Shown here in pieces: positions 7,333-12,795 of a stretch of DNA of 14,376 bases (position 1 is its first letter; each line of letters begins with the position of its first letter). The notes beneath the pieces were generated by a model. The model made no database searches and had not been told where the DNA came from. It worked only from the letters and a program-made list of their open reading frames with translations. The stretch comes from Bacteroidales bacterium UBA2861 (GTDB taxonomy: Bacteria; Bacteroidota; Bacteroidia; Bacteroidales; UBA932): positions 98,594-112,969 of the forward strand of contig DEFD01000031.1 of assembly GCA_002350615.1 (NCBI GenBank), given 5' to 3'. The translations under genes were made by a program, and so were the position numbers.

Positions 7333-8142
7333 CTATAATTCAAAGAAGGGGGAAGCGCTCGTTCGCGGGAGTGCCAGAAGCCTGATTCCCTTTCCCGCGA
7401 CCGCAGGCCGGGAGGTCTCGACTGCAAGCAGCGGAGTATTGTTGTGCTCGCTCAGGTGGCAGAGGAAGATATTCCTGGTGTTCCCGTTTGCGAAAGAAGA
7501 AATGGCTTCGGCGCAGTCGGGGTTGCCGAGGTGCCCGTGTCCGCTGCGGATGCGTGCCTTGAGATCTTCCGGGTAGGGGCCGTTCTCGAGCATTTCCGGA
7601 TCGTAATTGGATTCTATGGTTATGCTGGAAGCTTTTGAGCAGAACTCAAGCGCTTCTTCAGTCATCTCTCCTATATCAGTGATATGCACATAAATAGTCC
7701 CGTTAAGATCCAAACAGAATCCCAGCGTTTCCGTAGCATCGTGTGGTACGACGAAGCACCTTGCCCGCACAGCCCCCGGCACAATCTCGTTCCACTCGGA
7801 ATAACTGAGTTCCCTCACTACTCCGGAAAGATATTCGCCAGTCAGCCAATGGACTGAGAGGGAACGTTTCAGGAGCGGTGTGAGCCACACCGGTTTCTGC
7901 AGTTTCTTGCAGTATGATCCAAGTGAGCGGATATGGTCGTTATGGTCGTGGGTTATAAGGATGGCGTGGATGTCGTCATAATTCAGTCCTTCCGCCTCCA
8001 GTTCCTTGCGCAGCCGCCTAAGGCTGACTCCGGCGTCTATCAGTATGCCGGCCTCGCAATGGCGGATCTCGTCGAAGATTCCGATAAAATAACAATTCCC
8101 GCTGCTGCCACTCGAAAAAGACTTGAATCTAACGCTGCTCAT
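7333..8142 (-). CDS. YycJ/WalJ-like metallo-beta-lactamase-fold hydrolase
   Basis: The 269-residue protein starts with the family pattern FKSFSSGSSGNCYFI and carries the metal-binding HxHxDH as H65-H67-D69-H70 in THDHNDH. Later ligand candidates are H134 (VVPHDATE), D155 (HITDIGE) and H229 (FLCHLSEHNN, the YycJ-type ending). All expected metal ligands seem present. Relatives are cytoplasmic metallohydrolases; Bacillus YycJ/WalJ has been linked to cell-wall coordination and DNA repair, and nuclease activity is proposed for the family, but the substrate is uncertain. The start ATG at 8142 lies inside the TPR gene and overlaps its end by 14 bp. AAGGAG sits only one base before this ATG, too close to be an ideal ribosome site, but no other in-frame start is available before the conserved N-terminus. 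Confidence 0.88.
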   Translation of the reverse strand: MSSVRFKSFSSGSSGNCYFIGIFDEIRHCEAGILIDAGVSLRRLRKELEAEGLNYDDIHAILITHDHNDHIRSLGSYCKKLQKPVWLTPLLKRSLSVHWLTGEYLSGVVRELSYSEWNEIVPGAVRARCFVVPHDATETLGFCLDLNGTIYVHITDIGEMTEEALEFCSKASSITIESNYDPEMLENGPYPEDLKARIRSGHGHLGNPDCAEAISSFANGNTRNIFLCHLSEHNNTPLLAVETSRPAVAGKGIRLLALPRTSASPFFEL

Positions 8143-10171
8143 TCTCCTTGCAATACTTGTTTATGGCACTGTAAGCCTCTTTGACTCCCATTTCTCCGGC
8201 CCTGGAAAGGTCGAAGCATCCCTTCTCCTTCTCTTTCAGATATATCTGTACCAGAGCCCTGTTGTAGTAGGCGTCTCCCATGGAGGGATACTGCCCGAGG
8301 GCTTTGTCGTAGGATTCTATGGCTTCAACCATCCTGCCGCTCAGGGCATAGAGGTTGCCAAGGTCGAAGAAAAGGTAAGGATTGTCCGGGAGGATGCCGG
8401 CGGCCTCTTCTATGTCGGCGATGGCTTCCGAATAGTCGTAGCTGCGCATCGTTTCGCCGCCCACGCGGGCCTTGGCCGTGCCCTTTTCGTCCATAGTGAG
8501 GGTCTGGACGTTATTGCTTATGGAAGCGATGAAATCTATCATCTTCGCGCGCAGCACGCCCCTGTTCATGAGGTAGAACGCCTTGTAGTAGCGCACATAC
8601 TTGTTCATGGATGCGTCGCTGTCGGCGAGGGATGCCGCTTTGTCGAAGTACATGAGCGCGTTGTTGTACTGCTTCTGCTGAACTTCGTAAAGTCCTCTGA
8701 TAAAGCAGATTTCAGAATCGGTAAGACGGATCTGCCCGGCTCCGCTGCTGTCGTCGCCGCTCAGGATGCTGCCGAGGCTCCTGTCAAGCCGCAGCGGCTC
8801 AGCCGCCTTGTTGCCGAGGCTGAGAGGCAGGGGACTGTCAGCGATGAACTTGTCCAGAAGGGGATTCTCATATCCGCCCGCAAGGGCCATGCTGCTGCCG
8901 CCCTGCCTGTCCTTGCCTATACTGAATTCGTAGAGTGGCCTCAGGCTGATGTCGATATCCTTGTGCTGGAGGAGTTCGTCGTTGAAGTCCTTTTTCGCAA
9001 AATCGGCGTCAAGAGCAAGCAGGGAACTGTATTTGCGGGTGGTGTCCGCAAAGTCCGAGAGCCCGCCGGCATTCTTTTCGCGGTATTCGCGGATCTTTGC
9101 CTGCGCGGTTTCGTAGTCCGCCTTGGAGGCACGCCTGCGGCCGATCTGGTTTTCTGCATAAGAACGGTTCAGGTAGGCGTTTGCAAAGTCGGGATAAAGT
9201 TCGATGGCCCGGGAATAGTCGTCAATCGCCTTGTCCCATTTGCGCAGCTCCATATACATGGCGGCCCTGTTGTAGTATGCCAGCACATTTCGGGGATTGA
9301 TGGCTATCACGCGGTCAATGTCTTCGAGGGCATCGTAGAAATTACCTGTCTGTGCATGCAGGAGACTGCGGTTGTACAGGGTTAGGGCGTTGCCCGGTTC
9401 GAGCTTCAGCACATAGTTCAGGTCAGCCATCGCGGCGTTGTAGTCTTTTGTCTCGGCGTACAGCAGAGCCCTGTTGAAGTGAGCGAAGCTGTTGGTGGAA
9501 TCCAGGGCTATTGCTTCGTTAAGGTCAGCGATAGCCTCGTCCCAGCGTCCCTGGGCGGCGAAAAGACGGCCCCTGCGCACATAGGATTCCGGTTCGAAAC
9601 GGTCCAGGCTTACCGCACGGTTGTAGTCCGAAAGTGCGCGTGTGGTATCTTTAAGGTAAAGGTAGGAAGCACCTCTGTTGAGAAACGCTCCGGCATCTTT
9701 AGGCTCTTTCCTGATGTACCTGTCAAAATCCGCCACGGCCTCCTCGAAGCGCTGCGCGAGAAAGTAAGTGACGCCCCGGCTGTAGTACAGTCCGTCGAAT
9801 CCGGGTCGAAGTTCTATCGCCTTCTGAAGGTCCTCGAGAGCATCTTCGTACTGGCCGCTCCGGCTTTTGGTAATCGCCCTGTAGTGGTATCCGTTGGTGA
9901 AAACGGGATTTATACGGACGCTGCGGTCGAAATCCTGCTGGGCACCACGAAGGTCTCCAAGATTGTATTTGGCTATACCGCGGAAAAAGAAATTCCAATA
10001 ATCGTTAGTGTCCAGACGGGCGAGAACATTGAAATTCTCGATGGCGAGGGCGTATTTGCCGTCGCTCAGGGCGGTGCGCCCGCGCAGGAAAAACACATCC
10101 CGGTCGTACTGCGCAAAAGAATAGCTCGCGCAGCAGGCAAAAAAGATTATTGCACAGAGAATCTTTTTCAC
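8129..10171 (-). CDS. Exported tetratricopeptide-repeat protein
   Basis: This 680-residue protein has a signal peptide (KK at 2-3, hydrophobic 4-19, cleavage likely after SFA at residue 20). About nine or ten consecutive TPR units fill residues 22-350, with repeated patterns such as AxxxYNRAxxY and AIxDxxxAIxLxP. A linker of low repeat character follows (about 360-480), then a second TPR group (about 485-660) ending in a Sel1-like tail (GCFDLSRAGEMGVKEAYSAI). TPR superhelices are protein-binding scaffolds; in the periplasm or at the outer membrane such proteins organise envelope complexes. No enzymatic motif is seen and the partner is unknown. The start is GTG at 10171, supported by a strong TAAGGAGG ten bases upstream and by the signal peptide. 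It is the first gene of the leftward operon and overlaps the next by 14 bp. Confidence 0.9.
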   Translation of the reverse strand: MKKILCAIIFFACCASYSFAQYDRDVFFLRGRTALSDGKYALAIENFNVLARLDTNDYWNFFFRGIAKYNLGDLRGAQQDFDRSVRINPVFTNGYHYRAITKSRSGQYEDALEDLQKAIELRPGFDGLYYSRGVTYFLAQRFEEAVADFDRYIRKEPKDAGAFLNRGASYLYLKDTTRALSDYNRAVSLDRFEPESYVRRGRLFAAQGRWDEAIADLNEAIALDSTNSFAHFNRALLYAETKDYNAAMADLNYVLKLEPGNALTLYNRSLLHAQTGNFYDALEDIDRVIAINPRNVLAYYNRAAMYMELRKWDKAIDDYSRAIELYPDFANAYLNRSYAENQIGRRRASKADYETAQAKIREYREKNAGGLSDFADTTRKYSSLLALDADFAKKDFNDELLQHKDIDISLRPLYEFSIGKDRQGGSSMALAGGYENPLLDKFIADSPLPLSLGNKAAEPLRLDRSLGSILSGDDSSGAGQIRLTDSEICFIRGLYEVQQKQYNNALMYFDKAASLADSDASMNKYVRYYKAFYLMNRGVLRAKMIDFIASISNNVQTLTMDEKGTAKARVGGETMRSYDYSEAIADIEEAAGILPDNPYLFFDLGNLYALSGRMVEAIESYDKALGQYPSMGDAYYNRALVQIYLKEKEKGCFDLSRAGEMGVKEAYSAINKYCKENEQR

Positions 10172-10179
10172 TAATTTTG
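10150..10179 (+). promoter_or_regulatory. Promoter for the M28-like/umuD/umuC operon
   Basis: TTG at 10150-10152, a 19-bp spacer and TAATTTTG at 10172-10179 match the Bacteroidota promoter pattern. Transcription would begin near 10185, giving a leader of about 37 bases to the ATG at 10222. The TTG lies inside the signal-peptide codons of the opposite TPR gene. The exact -7 match and correct spacing make this the likely promoter for the three genes to its right, as no other clear promoter is seen before umuD. Confidence 0.65.
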
Positions 10180-10181
10180 TG

Positions 10182-10189
10182 CCTCCTTA
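10182..10189 (-). promoter_or_regulatory. Strong Shine-Dalgarno site of the TPR gene
   Basis: The minus strand reads TAAGGAGG ten bases upstream of the GTG at 10171. This full anti-16S match is unusual in Bacteroidota, decides the GTG start and may compensate for the weaker start codon. Confidence 0.7.
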
Positions 10190-10196
10190 CAAAAAG

Positions 10197-10204
10197 CAAA
10201 GATA
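10197..10204 (-). promoter_or_regulatory. -7 element of the leftward operon
   Basis: TATCTTTG on the minus strand exactly fits TAnnTTTG and lies 25 bases upstream of the TPR start codon, so the leader would be about 20 bases and would include the TAAGGAGG site. No TTG is found at the expected -33 distance, so strength may depend on other factors. The element faces the rightward promoter. Confidence 0.5.
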
Positions 10205-10221
10205 ACATTAATTGTGCCCGG

Positions 10222-11148
10222 ATGAGATTCACGGCAAAAATATTTTGTGTTTTGCTGCTGTGCGCATGTTCCTTTCGCCTTGACGGTCAGGGGATACCTT
10301 CCCGTCTTCCGGTGTCGGAACTGCAGGAGAGTGTCGATTATCTTTGCGACAGTATCTGCGGCGGTCGGGGTTTTGCCTCGAGGGGTGGTTTCGAAACTCA
10401 GTTCTATCTCCAGCGCTGCTTGAAGGAAATGAATTTTTCCCCTGTGTGTCAGCGGTTTGCGGCCGAACTGGATTCTGTTAGATATGGCTGCAATGTGGTT
10501 CTCGAACTCAATGCTGCCAGGCAGTACAGACATAACGCCGGAACAATTGTGGTAATGGCCCATTACGACGGAACGGGCACTCATTCCGGGCGGCTTTTCC
10601 CCGGAGCCGACAGCAATTCATCCGGAGTGGCCGCGCTGCTTACCATCCTGCGCCACATCAATCTCTACGGCTCCCGCAACAATCTGGTATTCGCTTTCCT
10701 GGACGGACACAATGCGAGCATGGCGGGAGCAAGGGCCCTGCTGGAAGAACTTCAGGGAAAAGGGCATAAGGTAAAGATGGCGGTGAGCCTTGACATACTC
10801 GGTTCTTCCCTGTCTCCGGTGGAGGAAGGCCGTCCGGATTACCTGATCGCGCTTGGCGCTGAAAAATGGAAAAAGGAACTCCAGGAACTCAATTCCGGAC
10901 TCGGACTGCATCTGTCCTACGATTATTACGGCAGTTCTTCCTTTACCGAACTCTTTTACCGCAGGATAGGGGATCAGAGCGTTTTCCTTGAGGCGGGCAT
11001 CCCGTCGGTGATGTTCACTTCCGGGATAACCATGAATACGAACAAGGTTTCGGACACGCCTGAGAGCCTTGACTGGCCTGTTTTCAGGAAAAGGGCGGAA
11101 CTTGTCATGCGCTGGCTTGAAGTATTGCTGTACAAAATAAATGGATAA
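10222..11148 (+). CDS. M28-peptidase-like exported protein, predicted catalytically inactive
   Basis: Starting at the ATG at 10222, the 308-residue product begins with a signal sequence (MRFTAK, hydrophobic 7-15); LCAC at 13-16 resembles but does not fit well a lipobox, so soluble periplasmic and lipoprotein fates are both possible. The body follows the M28 zinc aminopeptidase/glutaminyl cyclase layout: VVMAHYDGTGTHSG (H114, D116), FPGADSNSSGVAALL (128-140), FAFLDGHNASMAGARALL (158-175), AVSLDILGSS (D191) and a C-terminal SDTPESLD (277-284). Compared with active M28 enzymes, the bridging Asp position is S131 (D130 is adjacent), the catalytic and metal-binding Glu pair is H163-N164 and the last His is N274. 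Only H114 and D191 remain of the five ligands. A binding or scaffolding role is therefore more likely than peptidase activity. An ATG at 10150 in the same frame is rejected because it would add 24 residues before the signal peptide. The end overlaps umuD by 8 bp. Confidence 0.85.
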   Translation: MRFTAKIFCVLLLCACSFRLDGQGIPSRLPVSELQESVDYLCDSICGGRGFASRGGFETQFYLQRCLKEMNFSPVCQRFAAELDSVRYGCNVVLELNAARQYRHNAGTIVVMAHYDGTGTHSGRLFPGADSNSSGVAALLTILRHINLYGSRNNLVFAFLDGHNASMAGARALLEELQGKGHKVKMAVSLDILGSSLSPVEEGRPDYLIALGAEKWKKELQELNSGLGLHLSYDYYGSSSFTELFYRRIGDQSVFLEAGIPSVMFTSGITMNTNKVSDTPESLDWPVFRKRAELVMRWLEVLLYKING

Positions 11149-11551
11149 TCTCCCCAAAATGTCCGAGTCCGCCGTCCACGCGGGCTTTCCGAGTCCCGCC
11201 CAGGACTACATGAGCGTGGGCATAGACCTTAACAAGGAACTTGTCCGCCATCCGGACGCCACCTTTTTCGTGCGTGTGGCCGGAGACTCCATGACGGGCG
11301 CCGGAATCGACGACGGGGACACCCTCGTGGTGGACCGTTCGCTGGACCCTGTGGACGGATGCATAGCCATCTGCTGCCTGGAAAGGGAATTCTTCGTGCG
11401 CCGCATCCTCGTGGGGCCGGCTTCCTGGACCCTCAAAGCAGAGAATCCGGAGTACAAGCCTGTTACAGTAGGCCCAGACGCCGATTTCTCGGTATGGGGT
11501 GTAGTAAGCTACATTATCAAGAAGGCCAATGTTCGCCCTGGCCGACTGTAA
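11141..11551 (+). CDS. umuD: UmuD-like S24-family protein of DNA polymerase V, catalytic Lys replaced by Arg
   Basis: The 136-residue protein aligns without gaps to the core of E. coli UmuD. The cleavage site is present as A14-G15 followed by FPSPAQDY, then IDLNKELVRHP, the serine motif GDSM (S50), GIDDGDTLVVDRS and EFFVRRI. The catalytic lysine (K97 in E. coli, 37 residues after the serine) corresponds to R87 here, encoded by CGC, and the next residue is also Arg. UmuD self-cleaves with RecA-ssDNA filament help to form UmuD', which with UmuC makes polymerase V for translesion synthesis; with Arg in the dyad, cleavage may be slow or absent. The N-terminal arm before the cleavage site is short (14 residues against 24). 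The start ATG at 11141 overlaps the M28-like gene; an ATG at 11159 is an alternative but would shorten the arm further. It overlaps umuC by 23 bp. Confidence 0.92.
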   Translation: MDNLPKMSESAVHAGFPSPAQDYMSVGIDLNKELVRHPDATFFVRVAGDSMTGAGIDDGDTLVVDRSLDPVDGCIAICCLEREFFVRRILVGPASWTLKAENPEYKPVTVGPDADFSVWGVVSYIIKKANVRPGRL

Positions 11552-12794
11552 TAACTTTTTCGTGTCCTGCGAACGTGTCTTCCAGCCTGAACTGGAGGGC
11601 CGGCCTGTCGTGGTGCTGAGCAACAATGACGGCTGCGTCGTGGCCCGAAGTGCCGAAAGCAAGGCCCTTGGGGTGCCTATGGGAACTCCTATCTTCAAGC
11701 TGAAAAATCTGGTAGAAAGCGGTCGGCTGGCGGTCCGTTCCTCCAACTATACGCTCTACGGCGACCTCTCGAGGCGTGTTATGAACATTCTCCGGGATGC
11801 GATTCCTGATATGGAGGTTTATTCCATAGACGAGGCTTTCCTGAATCTTGAAGGCCTGCCGGAGAAAGAGATGCTGCCGCTGTGCAGGGAACTCGTGAAA
11901 AAGGTGAAAAAGTGGACGGGCGTGCCCGTGAGTATCGGAATCGCCCCGACCAAGACCCTGGGCAAGGTGGCAAACCATTTTGCGAAGCGTTATCCCGGTT
12001 ACAGGGGAGTGTGCATGATAAACGACGATGCCAAGCGCGACAAAGCCCTGTCGCTGACGCCGATAGACGATGTCTGGGGCATAGGCTGGCGTGCGGCTCC
12101 CAAACTTGAGGCTGCCGGCGTCAGGACGGCAGCGGACTTCGTGGCAAGACCGGAATCCTGGGTCCGGGGCAGGATGGGTATCACCGGAGTCCGGACCTGG
12201 AAGGAACTGCAGGGCTTTTCATGTATAGAGGAGCCGGAACTTGAGCGGCGGCAGAGCATCTGCACCTCCCGTTCTTTCGCGGAGCTTATCACCGATAAGG
12301 ATGAATTGCTTCTGCGCGTGTCCGATTTTGCGGGAATCTGCGCCGCAAAGCTGCGTAAGGAGCATTCTGTGGCCGGGGAAGTGGGGCTCTTCATCCAGAC
12401 CAACCGCTTCCGGGCGGACCTCCCTCAATATGCGCCCTGGGCGTCGGTCAAGATGGATCCGCCCGTGAGCAGCACTCCCGAAATCGTGAGCGCGGCCTCC
12501 AGGCTGCTCGACAGTCTGTGGCAGGATGGCTACGGCTACAAAAAGGCCGGGGTCGTAGTCTCGGACACCCACCCGGACGACGAGGTGCAGGGTTCCCTTT
12601 TCGATGACAGATTGCAGGACCGCGAGCGGGAAAACAAGCTTTCCGCTATAATGGACAGGGTGAATGCCGCGGCTGGACGCAATATGCTGAGGGTGGCAAC
12701 GCAGCGCCCGGGGCATTATTCCGACGGAATCCGCCGTGAACATTGCTCCGGGCTCTACTCTACCTCATGGGACGAGCTGCTGCTTGTCCGATGA
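11529..12794 (+). CDS. umuC: UmuC, Y-family translesion DNA polymerase (Pol V catalytic subunit)
   Basis: This 421-residue protein is full length and collinear with E. coli UmuC (422 residues). The active-site acidic residues are D6 (FALADCNNFF) and D101-E102 (YSIDEAFL), with F11 at the steric-gate position. Fingers and palm motifs such as VVVLSNNDGCVVARS (28-42) and VSIGIAPTKTLGKVAN (134-149) are intact, followed by the helix-hairpin-helix thumb region near IDDVWGIG and the little-finger domain (about 240-350). A beta-clamp-binding pentapeptide QGSLF lies at 354-358, matching QLNLF in E. coli. The enzyme copies past DNA lesions in complex with UmuD'. The start overlaps the umuD end by 23 bp, indicating tight coupling. 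No LexA box could be recognised upstream. It ends 1 bp from the convergent GH31 stop. Confidence 0.96.
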   Translation: MFALADCNNFFVSCERVFQPELEGRPVVVLSNNDGCVVARSAESKALGVPMGTPIFKLKNLVESGRLAVRSSNYTLYGDLSRRVMNILRDAIPDMEVYSIDEAFLNLEGLPEKEMLPLCRELVKKVKKWTGVPVSIGIAPTKTLGKVANHFAKRYPGYRGVCMINDDAKRDKALSLTPIDDVWGIGWRAAPKLEAAGVRTAADFVARPESWVRGRMGITGVRTWKELQGFSCIEEPELERRQSICTSRSFAELITDKDELLLRVSDFAGICAAKLRKEHSVAGEVGLFIQTNRFRADLPQYAPWASVKMDPPVSSTPEIVSAASRLLDSLWQDGYGYKKAGVVVSDTHPDDEVQGSLFDDRLQDRERENKLSAIMDRVNAAAGRNMLRVATQRPGHYSDGIRREHCSGLYSTSWDELLLVR

Positions 12795-12795
12795 A

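Noticed and set aside
8123..9385. Long open frame (420 codons) on the plus strand, and a second at 9479-10174
   Set aside because: Both lie antisense to the TPR gene. Repetitive valine-rich translation mirrors the repeats on the real strand; no promoter or domain supports them.
10150..10221. Upstream ATG extending the M28-like gene by 24 residues
   Set aside because: It would overlap the TPR gene, lie upstream of the predicted transcription start and place residues before a good signal peptide at 10222.
10180..10221. LexA/SOS box upstream of the operon containing umuDC
   Set aside because: No dyad resembling a LexA site could be picked out by eye; Bacteroidota LexA sites vary, so absence is not proven.
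11141..11551. Reading the S24 protein as LexA
   Set aside because: There is no N-terminal DNA-binding domain, the length and IDLNKEL/FPSPAQDY motifs are UmuD-like, and umuC follows directly.
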